A stretch of DNA of 64,000 nt from CAIVAT01 sp964473485 (GTDB lineage Bacteria > Bacteroidota > Bacteroidia > Bacteroidales > FEN-979), in assembly GCA_964473485.1 (NCBI GenBank), contig CAYYPH010000023.1:1-64000 (forward strand). Reading direction: 5' to 3'. Made by a program: the position numbers and the translations under genes. A model generated the notes under the pieces. The model saw only the letters and a program-made list of their open reading frames with translations, made no database searches and was not told where the DNA came from. Below, in pieces: positions 1 through 8,942 of the stretch (positions within the stretch are counted from its first letter, which is position 1; every line of letters starts with the position of its first letter).

Positions 1-20
1 CAGGAGATTGTTAGCTGACT

Positions 21-55
21 ACCACCCCGACGGGGTCCCACCACCCCGACGGGGT
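21..55. repeat. Two 16-bp direct repeats at window edge
   Basis: The 16-mer ACCACCCCGACGGGGT occurs at 21-36 and again at 40-55, separated by three bases. Each copy contains the near-palindrome CCCCG-A-CGGGG. The copies lie just downstream of the stop codon of the minus-strand permease gene, so they could form transcript hairpins. There is no T-run on the minus strand within the window, so a terminator role is not shown. The array may continue beyond the left edge. Confidence 0.6.
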
Positions 56-61
56 TGGTCA

Positions 62-1282
62 TCATTCGTAACGCAGGGCTTCGATCGGGTTCAGGGAAGC
101 GGCTTTGCGGGCCGGGTACCAGCCAAAGAAGATCCCGATGGCCGAAGAGAAAAAGAAAGACATCAGGATGGATTCGGCAGAGATGGTGATGGGCCATTGC
201 AAAATGCCGGCTATCATCTGCGAGGCGATCACGCCCAGTGAGATGCCGATAAAACCTCCGATCAGGCTGATCAGCAGTGCTTCGATTAGGAATTGCAGCA
301 GGACATCCCTTCCCCGGGCGCCAACGCTCATGCGGATACCGATTTCGCGGGTCCGCTCGGTCACCGAAACCAGCATGATGTTCATGATGCCGATGCCGCC
401 CACCAGCAGTGAAATACTGGCGATGGTGGCCAGTAGGATCGTGAGTATGCCTGATGTGGCGGTTGCGGCGTTGGCAATGTCGGTCTGTGTTCGGATCGTA
501 AAATCGGGATCCTCAGATGGGCCAAGGTTGTGTTTCGCCTTAAGCACTTCTGTGATCTCCTGGGTGGCCACAGGTATTGCTGATTCTGATACCGCAGAGG
601 CCAGCATGCTTTGTATATGGGTAATCGCCATCATGCGTTTCTGAACCGTCGAAAAAGGTGCGATCACGATGTCATCCTGGTCCTGGCCGAAAGCATTCTG
701 TCCTTTTTTCTCGGTGATGCCGATGATCTTAAAGGGGATCTTGTTAATCCGGATATAATTTCCCACCGGATCGGAACCTTCTCCGAACAGGTTGGTAACT
801 ACGGTTTGCCCGATGATGCATACTTTGGTTGCGCTCCGGTCGTCGCTCATGGTGAAGATGTTTCCGCTCATCAGTTTCAGCGCCCTGATGTCGAAATAGG
901 CAGGGTAAACACCATAAACCGAAGTCCGCCAGTTAGTGTTCCCGGCCACCAGCTGTCCGCTGGTCCTTACCTGCGGGGTGATGTAAGCCACAGAGGGGCA
1001 CCGTTCCTCAACTGCTTTCAGGTCTTCAATGGTCATCCGCTGCGAACTGCCCGCCTCCATCCTCACTCCGCCTGAACTGCTTGCCTGCGGAAAGATCATC
1101 AGGACGTTGGTGCCAAGCGAGGATATCTGCGACTGGATGCTCTCCCGTGAGCCCTGCCCGATTGCCAGCATGGCAATGACTGATCCCACGCCGATGATGA
1201 TCCCCAGCATGGTGAGGAAAGTGCGCATTTTATTTTTAGCGAGCGAACGCAGGGCTGCCTTTAACAGGTTCTTGATTCTCAT
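62..1282 (-). CDS. MacB-type ABC transporter permease
   Basis: This is a 406-residue inner-membrane permease of the MacB/FtsX type. It has one N-terminal membrane segment at about residues 18-40, a long periplasmic MacB-type core at about 45-270, and three C-terminal membrane segments at about 285-395. It ends in NPIEALRYE, typical of the family. In E. coli MacB the ATPase is fused to the permease; here the ATPase is the separate upstream gene, which overlaps this start by 4 bases (ATGA). With the adaptor and TolC genes upstream it should form a tripartite exporter across both membranes. The substrate cannot be told from sequence; macrolides, peptides or lipoprotein-like molecules are known for relatives. 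Confidence 0.9.
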   Translation of the reverse strand: MRIKNLLKAALRSLAKNKMRTFLTMLGIIIGVGSVIAMLAIGQGSRESIQSQISSLGTNVLMIFPQASSSGGVRMEAGSSQRMTIEDLKAVEERCPSVAYITPQVRTSGQLVAGNTNWRTSVYGVYPAYFDIRALKLMSGNIFTMSDDRSATKVCIIGQTVVTNLFGEGSDPVGNYIRINKIPFKIIGITEKKGQNAFGQDQDDIVIAPFSTVQKRMMAITHIQSMLASAVSESAIPVATQEITEVLKAKHNLGPSEDPDFTIRTQTDIANAATATSGILTILLATIASISLLVGGIGIMNIMLVSVTERTREIGIRMSVGARGRDVLLQFLIEALLISLIGGFIGISLGVIASQMIAGILQWPITISAESILMSFFFSSAIGIFFGWYPARKAASLNPIEALRYE

Positions 1283-2034
1283 GGCTCGTCCTCCTCAACA
1301 ACTACGGGCAGTGATGCGAGTTCTTCACGCGCATTCCTGGGCGATGTCACCTCAATTTCACGGATGATCTTCCCGTCGCGGAAAGTGATGTTGCGTTTGG
1401 TAAAGGCGGCAATATCCGCTTCATGGGTTACGATGACAATGGTGATCCCCTTCAGGTTCAGCGATTGAAAGATATCCATTACTTCCAGGCTGGTCCGGGT
1501 ATCCAGGTTCCCGGTGGGCTCATCGGCCAGGATTACCACGGGGTCGTTTACCAGCGACCGGGCAATGGCAACCCGCTGCTGTTCGCCCCCTGAGAGTTGG
1601 TTGGGGAAATGGTCCGACCTCTGGGCCAGTCCGACCGATTCCAGTGCATTCATGGCTTTTTCGCGCATCGCGCGTGAAGTGATATTCCTGTTATACATCA
1701 GGGGAAGTTCCACATTTTCAAGTGCGGTGGTTCGGGAGAGCAGGTTGAACGACTGGAAGACAAAACCGATTTTCCGGTTGCGCAAACTCGCCAGCTGATC
1801 CTTTGATAAGGTTTTTACATCTACTTCATCCAGCAGGTACTGACCCCTTGTCGGAATATCAAGACACCCCAGGATATTCATAAACGTGGATTTTCCTGAG
1901 CCGCTCTTGCCCATGATGGCTACAAAGTCGTGTGACCGGATTTCAAGGTTGACCCCCCTCAGGGCATGCACCTCCACATCACCCATCTGGTATATCTTCA
2001 CCAGGTTACTGACCGAAATGATCGACCTGCCCAT
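1279..2034 (-). CDS. MacB-type ABC transporter ATP-binding protein
   Basis: This 251-residue ATPase powers the adjacent permease. Walker A is GKSGSGKST at residues 42-50, the signature is LSGGEQQR, and Walker B is VILADEPTGNLD, matching the LolD/MacB subfamily. The frame is open 27 codons further upstream, but the chosen ATG at 2034 follows a good GAGGAGGAAG ribosome site and begins where family homology begins. The longer form would overlap the adaptor gene, whose stop is one base upstream of this ATG. Its stop overlaps the permease start, consistent with translational coupling. Confidence 0.92.
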   Translation of the reverse strand: MGRSIISVSNLVKIYQMGDVEVHALRGVNLEIRSHDFVAIMGKSGSGKSTFMNILGCLDIPTRGQYLLDEVDVKTLSKDQLASLRNRKIGFVFQSFNLLSRTTALENVELPLMYNRNITSRAMREKAMNALESVGLAQRSDHFPNQLSGGEQQRVAIARSLVNDPVVILADEPTGNLDTRTSLEVMDIFQSLNLKGITIVIVTHEADIAAFTKRNITFRDGKIIREIEVTSPRNAREELASLPVVVEEDEP

Positions 2035-2035
2035 A

Positions 2036-3433
2036 TTATCTTCCTCCTCTCGTGCTGCCTCTCGGCATCTGCGGGGCAAACGGATTTTGTTGCTGCTGCT
2101 GGCCGGCCTGGGCATTTTGCGGGTTGATCATGCCAAGCACCACTTCGTCGCCTTCACTGATCCTTCCTTTGATTTCGGTATTCAATCCGTCGCTGACGCC
2201 GGTCCTTACCCTGACAGGTCTGAGGGAGTCTCCCGATTTTAACCATATCGTGCCGAAATTTCCACGCCGGCGCTGTCCCATACCATCGGCTCCCTGGCTG
2301 CCCTCGCCGGTTGATCCCTGTCTGCCTATCCCGGCTTGTCCGGCTTGTCGTCCGGTGTTACCAGTTACGCTACCCCCTTCCCTCCCAGGCCTTACAGAGA
2401 CTGGCGTTGCCGACGGCGCTGATCCACCGCTTTCGGGCCTGCCTCCACCTTTCTGCCACATTTCCCGCTTTTTTCTGATTGAATCGGGGAGACTCCTTTC
2501 ATAGGCATCGATATACTCCTGCGGCGGGCTGAAACGCAATGCAGTAGCGGGAACCTTCAGTACCTCCTTTACTTCCTGAACAAGCACCGTTATATTGGCT
2601 GTCATACCCGGCAGCAGTTTCAGGTCGGGGTTGGGAACATCAATGATCACGGTATAATTAACTACATTTTGAGTGACAACAGGTTGCAACCTTACCTGCC
2701 TTACCGTGCCCGAAAAAGTAAGATCGGGATAAGCATCAACGGTAAAACTGACCTCCTGATCCACCATGATCTTGCCTATGTCACCTTCGTCGATGTTGGC
2801 CTGTACCTGCATTTTTGTCAGATCGTTGGCGATGGTGAACATGGTAGGAGTTGAAAAACTTGCTGCTACGGTCTGACCGACGTCAACCGCTCTCGACACG
2901 ACCACCCCCGATATCGGGGCCACAATGGTGGCATAACGCAGGTTGATCTGTGCACGGTTCAGGGCTGCTTTTGCCGACACGGCATTGGTGACCGCGGTTT
3001 CCCATGTACTGAGTGCCAGGTCGTATTCGGCCTGGGCCACCACTTTCTGATCGTACAACTGCTTGGTCCGGTCATATTCCCTTTTTGCCTGATTGACCTG
3101 GATTTCATTGCGGCGAAGAGCGGCCCGGGCATCTTCTACAGCCTGGGCCAGCAAGGTTGTGTCAAGCAAGGCGATCACCTGTCCCTCCCTGACCTCGGAG
3201 TTAAAATCGACATAAATATTTTTGATAATGCCCGAAACCTGTGTGCCAACCTGCACGGTGGTTACGGCATTCAGGGTTCCGCTTGCCCTTACGGTGACCC
3301 TGATATCCCCCTTTTCCACTTTGGAGGTCCGCCATTCAACCTGCTCCTTTTTGTTTTTCCCAGCGAAGAACCAGATTGCCAGCCCTGTCAGCAGAATGGC
3401 TATTCCGATAATTATCCAAACCCATTTTTTCAT
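2036..3433 (-). CDS. MacA-like periplasmic adaptor (membrane fusion protein)
   Basis: This 465-residue adaptor bridges the inner-membrane ABC transporter and outer-membrane TolC. It has an N-terminal membrane anchor at about residues 4-24, a lipoyl/biotinyl-like half motif near 55-95, an alpha-helical hairpin near 95-165, and beta-barrel domains after it. An odd feature is a Gly/Ser/Gln-rich low-complexity insertion at about residues 325-395, and a second Gln-rich tail at the C-terminus. These linkers are longer than in E. coli MacA (about 370 residues). It lies 21 bases downstream of the TolC gene in the same operon. Confidence 0.9.
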   Translation of the reverse strand: MKKWVWIIIGIAILLTGLAIWFFAGKNKKEQVEWRTSKVEKGDIRVTVRASGTLNAVTTVQVGTQVSGIIKNIYVDFNSEVREGQVIALLDTTLLAQAVEDARAALRRNEIQVNQAKREYDRTKQLYDQKVVAQAEYDLALSTWETAVTNAVSAKAALNRAQINLRYATIVAPISGVVVSRAVDVGQTVAASFSTPTMFTIANDLTKMQVQANIDEGDIGKIMVDQEVSFTVDAYPDLTFSGTVRQVRLQPVVTQNVVNYTVIIDVPNPDLKLLPGMTANITVLVQEVKEVLKVPATALRFSPPQEYIDAYERSLPDSIRKKREMWQKGGGRPESGGSAPSATPVSVRPGREGGSVTGNTGRQAGQAGIGRQGSTGEGSQGADGMGQRRRGNFGTIWLKSGDSLRPVRVRTGVSDGLNTEIKGRISEGDEVVLGMINPQNAQAGQQQQQNPFAPQMPRGSTRGGR

Positions 3434-3454
3434 AAATACACCAGTTTTATATCA

Positions 3455-4795
3455 CTAAAATGTAATCTCTTTTCCCTGGTAAAAATCAAGGATCTTTCCT
3501 TTGAAGATCAGATCATACTTTGCCTGTATCACGGTTGATTGTGATTGGGTGAAGTTGTTTTTCTGTATAAGAAAATCGGTGGCGTTCATCACCCCGACAT
3601 TAAATTTATTCTCCGAATTCCGGTAGACTGCCTCAACCGACTGTAACTGGGTTTTTGTGGCATCATATTTCCTGATGGCTGCCTTAAGGTCTACATAAGT
3701 CTGTTCAACCGATTTACGCAGAACGTTCTTTGTATTTTGTTCATTCAGCTGTGCCGTGATGATATTGATCCTTGCTCTTTCGATATTGCTTTTTATCTGA
3801 CGGTTGCTGTATAACGGCACTGCGAGCCCAAAGCTAACGGTTTGCCCGATATTGTCCCAGATCTGTTCAAAAAAGGGATATCCTTCCGGATTGACATTCC
3901 CCTTTTGCCGGCTCGAGGCATAATTGGTATTCAGGTTTGCTCCCATACTCAGCCTGGGCCAGTGAGCTCCCTGCCGTACCTTCAATTCCATTCGGGCGGC
4001 CGACAGTTTCAGGGAAGCGCTGGTAATCTGTGGCTGAACCTCAAGCGACTTCCTGTAAATTTCTTCATTGCTTTGTGCCAGCAAAGGCAGTTCACCATCC
4101 ATATCCGGCACTTCAACATCAAACTGATCGGATATGGGTATGTCCATTAATTGCATCAGGGTCACCCTGGCAAGATCGAGCTGGTTCTGGGCATTTATCA
4201 CGGCAAGTTTATCGGAGGCAAGCTGCGACTGGATTTGCAACAGGTCGCTCTCAGGAGATTTTCCCGCTTTGACCATTTTTTCCGTCCTTTCCACCTGGGC
4301 CTGCGTTGCCGTTTCCTGGCTTTTGGCGGTCGACAGTATCTCACGGGCAAACAATACCTGTAAATACCCCGTGGTGATGTTCAGGATGACGTCGTTCCTT
4401 GATTTTTCGATGTCGTAATTGCCGGCCTCGACATTGAGCCGTTGCTGCCTGATTGTGTTGGCGTTCTGTAGGCCGTTGAAAAGGTTATAACTGCCACTGA
4501 CTCCCAGATTGGTGGAATGGTAAGCCTCCGTAACGAAGGTGTTGGTAGTGGGGTCGATATTCTTCCCGAAATTCAGCGCTTCTGAGGCATTTGCGCTGAA
4601 CGAGGGGATCCGGTTTGCTTTGGTTTGCTCCAGTGAGACCTTGTTCAGTTCATTGGTCATCCTGGTCTGGTTGACCGTGATGTTTCGCTGCATTGCCGTG
4701 TCGAGGCATTGCCTGAAGGTCCAGGTTTTCTGCTGCGCCCGGGCCGTTAACGGACCCAACAGCAGCAACAGCATAATGGCGTTATTCAGATTCAT
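3455..4795 (-). CDS. TolC-family outer membrane efflux protein
   Basis: This 446-residue protein has a cleavable signal peptide (about residues 1-20, ending near TARAQQ) and two outer-membrane-efflux repeats rich in coiled-coil heptads, as in TolC. It should form the trimeric outer-membrane channel for the MacAB-like pump encoded directly downstream. It begins only 20 bases after the LytTR regulator gene, so it is probably transcribed with the two-component pair. A second, separate TolC-family gene lies at 32446-33819 with the RND pump. Confidence 0.92.
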   Translation of the reverse strand: MNLNNAIMLLLLLGPLTARAQQKTWTFRQCLDTAMQRNITVNQTRMTNELNKVSLEQTKANRIPSFSANASEALNFGKNIDPTTNTFVTEAYHSTNLGVSGSYNLFNGLQNANTIRQQRLNVEAGNYDIEKSRNDVILNITTGYLQVLFAREILSTAKSQETATQAQVERTEKMVKAGKSPESDLLQIQSQLASDKLAVINAQNQLDLARVTLMQLMDIPISDQFDVEVPDMDGELPLLAQSNEEIYRKSLEVQPQITSASLKLSAARMELKVRQGAHWPRLSMGANLNTNYASSRQKGNVNPEGYPFFEQIWDNIGQTVSFGLAVPLYSNRQIKSNIERARINIITAQLNEQNTKNVLRKSVEQTYVDLKAAIRKYDATKTQLQSVEAVYRNSENKFNVGVMNATDFLIQKNNFTQSQSTVIQAKYDLIFKGKILDFYQGKEITF

Positions 4796-4815
4796 AGTGA
4801 AAACGGTTTAACCGG

Positions 4816-5583
4816 TTACTCCCCGTCATTTGCAGCGTCATCGTTGTGGCTTTGATCTGGGTTTTTTTCAACATTGATCTTTCTGAACAACTGCTCCCTG
4901 TAATGATCGCTCACCGGAATCTCTTTGTTATCGATGGCAACCATCTGTTTCTGGATGAACTCAATTTTGTTGAAAGCCACGATGAAGGATCGGTGGACCC
5001 TGACGAACTGGCCTGAGGGAAGTTTTTCCTCCAGCGATTTCATGCTCATCTGGGTGATGACGGGTTTATTGTTGATGTATATTTTAACATAATCTTTCAG
5101 CCCCTCGATATACTGGATATCGGCAAAATTGATTTTTACCAGCCTGTAGTCGGCTCTTACAAACAGAAAATCAGCATTGCCGATTGGTTCGTTCTGGCCC
5201 GGATTGGCCGCAGGCCGGGCCCGCAACTCAAGATATTCCTTTGCTTTATTGACCGCCTTGAGAAATCTTTCGAACGGGTATGGTTTCAGGAGATAGTCGA
5301 TAACATCAAGGTCAAATCCTTCTTTGGCGTAGTCGGAGAACGCGGTGGTAAGGATCACCAAAGGTTTTTGCCGCAGGCTTTTGAGTAACTGGATGCCGGT
5401 GATGTCGGGCATCTGGATATCCAGGAAGAGAAGGTCGACTGGCCGGTCATGGAGCACTTCCAGAGCCTGAACCGAATTATGGCATTTAGCTGTAAGCGTA
5501 AGAAAGGGGACTTTCCTGATGTTGTCTTCCATCAGGTCAAGCGCCAGCTTTTCATCATCCACCGCTACACAACTGATCATCAT
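4816..5583 (-). CDS. LytTR-family response regulator
   Basis: This is a 255-residue DNA-binding response regulator. The receiver domain spans residues 1-120, with acidic residues D9-D10 and the phosphoacceptor D55 in LFLDIQMPD. The LytTR DNA-binding domain spans about 150-245, with the typical FVRVHRSFIV motif. It overlaps the kinase gene by four bases (ATGA), which indicates a cognate pair. The efflux genes immediately downstream are the likely targets, so the system may adjust its own operon. Binding sites were not identified. Confidence 0.95.
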   Translation of the reverse strand: MMISCVAVDDEKLALDLMEDNIRKVPFLTLTAKCHNSVQALEVLHDRPVDLLFLDIQMPDITGIQLLKSLRQKPLVILTTAFSDYAKEGFDLDVIDYLLKPYPFERFLKAVNKAKEYLELRARPAANPGQNEPIGNADFLFVRADYRLVKINFADIQYIEGLKDYVKIYINNKPVITQMSMKSLEEKLPSGQFVRVHRSFIVAFNKIEFIQKQMVAIDNKEIPVSDHYREQLFRKINVEKNPDQSHNDDAANDGE

Positions 5584-6617
5584 GAATGATAAAGTTGAAG
5601 TTCGACAATATAACGACTGCCTTCCTCGGTTACCTTAAGCTGATGTGTTTGCGGATAAAGGAGTTCAAGCCTTCGTTTGACGTTCTTAAGCCCCAATCCC
5701 GGGTTCTTCTCAGAATTTTCTTGCGTATGCCTGATCAGGTTATTTTCAACCCTAAGGGTAATTGTCCGCGGTCCAAGAATTAGCAGGATATTGATTTCAC
5801 CGGGTTCCAGGTAACTGATCCCGTGTTTAAATGCATTTTCAACAAAAGGGATCAGCAAAAGTGGTTCGATGGTGTGTGCGGAAGGATCGCCATCGATGGT
5901 AAATTTGATCTGTACCTCGTCAGGAAGGCGCAAACGCTGCAGTTCGATAAAACTTCTCAGGTATTCTATCTCCTTGGTCAATGTTACCTTTTCGTTTGCC
6001 GAATCCTCGAGCATGTATCGCATGATCTGGGCCAGCCGGATAATGGCCTCTTCCGTCTCATCCGATTTCTTCCGTGCCAGTGAGCAGATGTTGTTGAGTG
6101 TATTGAACAGGAAATGAGGATTCACCTGCGACTTGAGATAAAGCAGTTCGGATGAGAGTTTTTCAGCCTGCATCTCCTTTTTCTGACGTTCGTAAGTGAT
6201 CCATTCGATCACCAGACGGATCGTGCTGCTTAAAGCAAAAAACAGGAGGCTCGGATAAACAGGGAAAAACACGGATCCCCAGAATTTATAGTTCCATTTC
6301 CATTCAAATAGTTTTAACGCATAAGTTAAATAAACATAACCAGCGTTTATCAGTCCCATAATAAAGATTCCCAGAACCAGGAGAACGAAATAACCAACGA
6401 ATTTTTTCCGGAGGAAAAACCGGGGGACAAGGAAGAGGTAATTGTAGTAGAACCCAAGAGCCATCAGGGCTTGAAAGATAAGGCTAAGAATGATATACCG
6501 ATCACGTCGCGGGCCTGGTTCGGTAAACAGTAACGGGATGAAAATATAGGCAAGCCATGCAAGGATATGAATCAGTGGGATCAGGGTCTTTTTACGCTGC
6601 CAGGTATCCAATTTCAT
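5580..6617 (-). CDS. LytS/YehU-type sensor histidine kinase
   Basis: This 345-residue kinase has four predicted membrane segments within residues 10-140, a His_kinase domain with the phosphoacceptor H168 in QVNPHFLFNTL, and a C-terminal ATPase domain with N, G1 (GLGLKNV) motifs. No extracellular sensor domain is visible, as is usual for this family in Bacteroidota; sensing is probably by the membrane domain. It is the first gene of the six-gene minus-strand operon, with an overlap to the LytTR regulator. Confidence 0.94.
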   Translation of the reverse strand: MKLDTWQRKKTLIPLIHILAWLAYIFIPLLFTEPGPRRDRYIILSLIFQALMALGFYYNYLFLVPRFFLRKKFVGYFVLLVLGIFIMGLINAGYVYLTYALKLFEWKWNYKFWGSVFFPVYPSLLFFALSSTIRLVIEWITYERQKKEMQAEKLSSELLYLKSQVNPHFLFNTLNNICSLARKKSDETEEAIIRLAQIMRYMLEDSANEKVTLTKEIEYLRSFIELQRLRLPDEVQIKFTIDGDPSAHTIEPLLLIPFVENAFKHGISYLEPGEINILLILGPRTITLRVENNLIRHTQENSEKNPGLGLKNVKRRLELLYPQTHQLKVTEEGSRYIVELQLYHS

Positions 6618-6736
6618 ATGCTCATTTTTGGCGAAATTATTGAAAAATACCGATCAGCACCCACAAAATAGACTGCGTTGACAATTTTAACGATCGGAGG
6701 GCCGTTTTCACCGATGTTCCTTACCATATATTTTGT

Positions 6737-6744
6737 TATATTTG
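6737..6744 (+). promoter_or_regulatory. Bacteroidota -7 element upstream of rpoN
   Basis: TATATTTG matches the TAnnTTTG consensus recognised by the Bacteroidota primary sigma factor. It ends six bases before the rpoN ATG at 6751, so a start at the normal spacing would give a transcript with almost no leader. No clear TTG -33 element was found. Confidence 0.45.
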
Positions 6745-6750
6745 TTGCCT

Positions 6751-8238
6751 ATGTTAAACCAGAGATTACAACAGCGGCTCATCCAGAAACTATCGCCACA
6801 GCAGGTGCTGGTCATGCGTCTGCTGCAGGAACCCGTGATGTCGCTTGAGCAGCGGATCAAGCAGGAAATCGAGGAGAACCCGGCCCTGGAGGAGGTCTCC
6901 GATATGGAAGAGGAGATAGATGATGTTGCTGATGAACCATTGCCTGAATCGATTGACTCAGAGGAGGACGAATTTCAGGAGACCGAACCCTCATCATCGG
7001 CTGAGGATGAATTTACTTTCGAGGATTATATGGATGAGGATGAGATTCCGGAGTACCGGCTGGTTGCCGATAACAAAAGCCCTGATGAAAGTAACCGTGA
7101 GTTTCCGGTAGTATCAGGAATCAGTTTTCAGGATTATCTGATCGCCCAGATTGGTCTCCATCCTTTTACCGATAAACAATACATCATTGCCAGCACCATT
7201 ATCGGGAATCTTGATGAGGCGGGTTATCTCAGACGCGAACTACCGGCTCTTTCCGACGATCTGGCATTCAACCAGAACATAGAAGCCACTCCCGAAGAGA
7301 TACTTGATGTGCTGAAGGTGGTTCAGACCTTTGATCCGCCGGGAATTGCCGCACGCAACCTGCAGGAATGCCTTCTCATTCAGCTTGAGAACAATACGGA
7401 ACGTTCTTACGCCACCGATCTGGCCACGATCATCATCCGGTTCTATTTTGATGAATTCAGTAAAAAACATTATGAAAAAATCCTGCAAAAAGGAAATATT
7501 TCGCAGGATGAACTCCGCGAAGCCATTGAAGAGATACAGAAACTGAATCCCAAGCCGGGAGTGACCATTGCCGAAGTTTCGCGCGACAGTCATTATATTG
7601 TTCCCGACTTCTTCATTACCAGCCCTGACGGCGACCTTGAACTTACCCTGAATACCAGGAACACTCCGGAACTTGCCCTTAACCGGGACTATATAAGCAT
7701 GCTGCATGAATACGGATCGGCGAAAAGAAAACAAAGCGAGAAGGATGCCCTGACCTTTATACGTCAGAAGCTGGATGCGGCAAGAAATTTCATTGAAGCA
7801 GTAAAGCAACGGCAGGAAACGTTATATATCACCATGAAGGCGATCATGGAGTACCAGCGTGAGTATTTCCTGACAGGGGATGAAACAAAGTTGCGGCCGA
7901 TGATTCTCAAGGATATCGCTACGGTTGTCGGCCTTGATATTTCAACGATCTCGAGGGTTGCCAACAGCAAGTATGTGCAAACTTCGTTCGGGACCTTCCT
8001 GCTGAAAAGTTTCTTCAGCGAAACCATGCTGAATGTAGAGGGAGAGGAGATCTCGACAAGGGAAATAAAGAAAATCCTTTCTGATTCGATTGCCGCCGAA
8101 GACAAGTCGCGGCCCCTTACTGATGATGAGCTGGTCGACCTGATGAAAGAAAAGGGCTATAATATAGCGCGGCGTACCATTGCCAAATACCGGAAGCAAT
8201 TGAATATTCCCGTTGCCCGGCTCAGGAAAGAACTTTAG
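6751..8238 (+). CDS. rpoN: RNA polymerase sigma-54 factor
   Basis: This 495-residue protein is sigma-54. Region I is the glutamine-rich activator-interaction region (LQQRLIQKLSPQQ) at residues 1-50. A highly acidic region II follows at about 50-115. The core-binding and DNA-binding domains come next, and the RpoN box ARRTIAKYR sits near the C-terminus. The TTG at 6733 would add six residues; the ATG at 6751 is preferred because family homology begins there. No enhancer-binding activator is encoded in this window. A membrane-protein gene follows 16 bases after the stop. Confidence 0.97.
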   Translation: MLNQRLQQRLIQKLSPQQVLVMRLLQEPVMSLEQRIKQEIEENPALEEVSDMEEEIDDVADEPLPESIDSEEDEFQETEPSSSAEDEFTFEDYMDEDEIPEYRLVADNKSPDESNREFPVVSGISFQDYLIAQIGLHPFTDKQYIIASTIIGNLDEAGYLRRELPALSDDLAFNQNIEATPEEILDVLKVVQTFDPPGIAARNLQECLLIQLENNTERSYATDLATIIIRFYFDEFSKKHYEKILQKGNISQDELREAIEEIQKLNPKPGVTIAEVSRDSHYIVPDFFITSPDGDLELTLNTRNTPELALNRDYISMLHEYGSAKRKQSEKDALTFIRQKLDAARNFIEAVKQRQETLYITMKAIMEYQREYFLTGDETKLRPMILKDIATVVGLDISTISRVANSKYVQTSFGTFLLKSFFSETMLNVEGEEISTREIKKILSDSIAAEDKSRPLTDDELVDLMKEKGYNIARRTIAKYRKQLNIPVARLRKEL

Positions 8239-8254
8239 TCTCCGTTACCGTTAC

Positions 8255-8866
8255 ATGGAAGTAAAAATTGCCAAATTGATTTCGGTGATCATGCACCCCC
8301 TGGCATTACCTTGCTATGTGCTGATAATCTTACTAAACCACCGTTACTTCGTTACCCTTTCGCTACCGGTCAATCTCAAGCTTTTGCTGACTGGTACGGT
8401 ATGCATCACCACCGTTCTGTTTCCATTGTTCACCATCTGGATGATGTACCGGCTGGGATTTATCAGATCGTTGTCGCCTGACTCGCGGGAGGAAAGGCTT
8501 TTCCCGTTGCTGACGGTGGCCTTGTTTTATTATATCACCTATTATCTGTTAAAAGGATTTCATGTCAGTTCCATCTTCAGTTTTTTCATGCTGGGAATGA
8601 CGGTCCTGGTTATCCTGGCACTGATACTGAATTTCTATTTCAGGATCAGCCTCCATCTCACCGGAGCCGGAGCCCTCACAGGACTTGTTGCCGGACTCCT
8701 GCTGAATTTCGGGCTGTCATTGTTCCCCGAGCTGCTTATCACCATCCTGATCGGGGGCATTGCCGCGTATTCTCAGCTTGTGATATCCGGTCACACGCCG
8801 GGCGAATGCTATACGGGTTATTTTCTCGGGGCTGCAGGGATGACGGTAATGATGCTATTACTCTGA
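8255..8866 (+). CDS. PAP2-like integral membrane protein
   Basis: This 203-residue protein has about six membrane segments. The C-terminal part resembles the type 2 phosphatidic acid phosphatase (PAP2) fold: SLHLTG near residue 130 stands where SGH usually is, and SGHTPGECYTGYFLG near 180 resembles the third PAP2 motif. The first PAP2 motif (KxxxxxxRP) is not clear, so catalysis is doubtful. ATG 8255 is preferred to an upstream in-frame start that overlaps rpoN. It follows rpoN closely and is probably cotranscribed. Confidence 0.6.
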   Translation: MEVKIAKLISVIMHPLALPCYVLIILLNHRYFVTLSLPVNLKLLLTGTVCITTVLFPLFTIWMMYRLGFIRSLSPDSREERLFPLLTVALFYYITYYLLKGFHVSSIFSFFMLGMTVLVILALILNFYFRISLHLTGAGALTGLVAGLLLNFGLSLFPELLITILIGGIAAYSQLVISGHTPGECYTGYFLGAAGMTVMMLLL

Positions 8867-8942
8867 CCACGGTCAGCCTGGTCATGGAATTTCATCCCCG
8901 GGTTTGTATTTCAGGTGGTTTTTTATAACTGTTCGGGAAGTC

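Noticed and set aside
8863..8876. CTGACC-AC-GGTCAG hairpin after the PAP2-like gene as terminator
   Set aside because: The loop is only two bases and there is no T-run.
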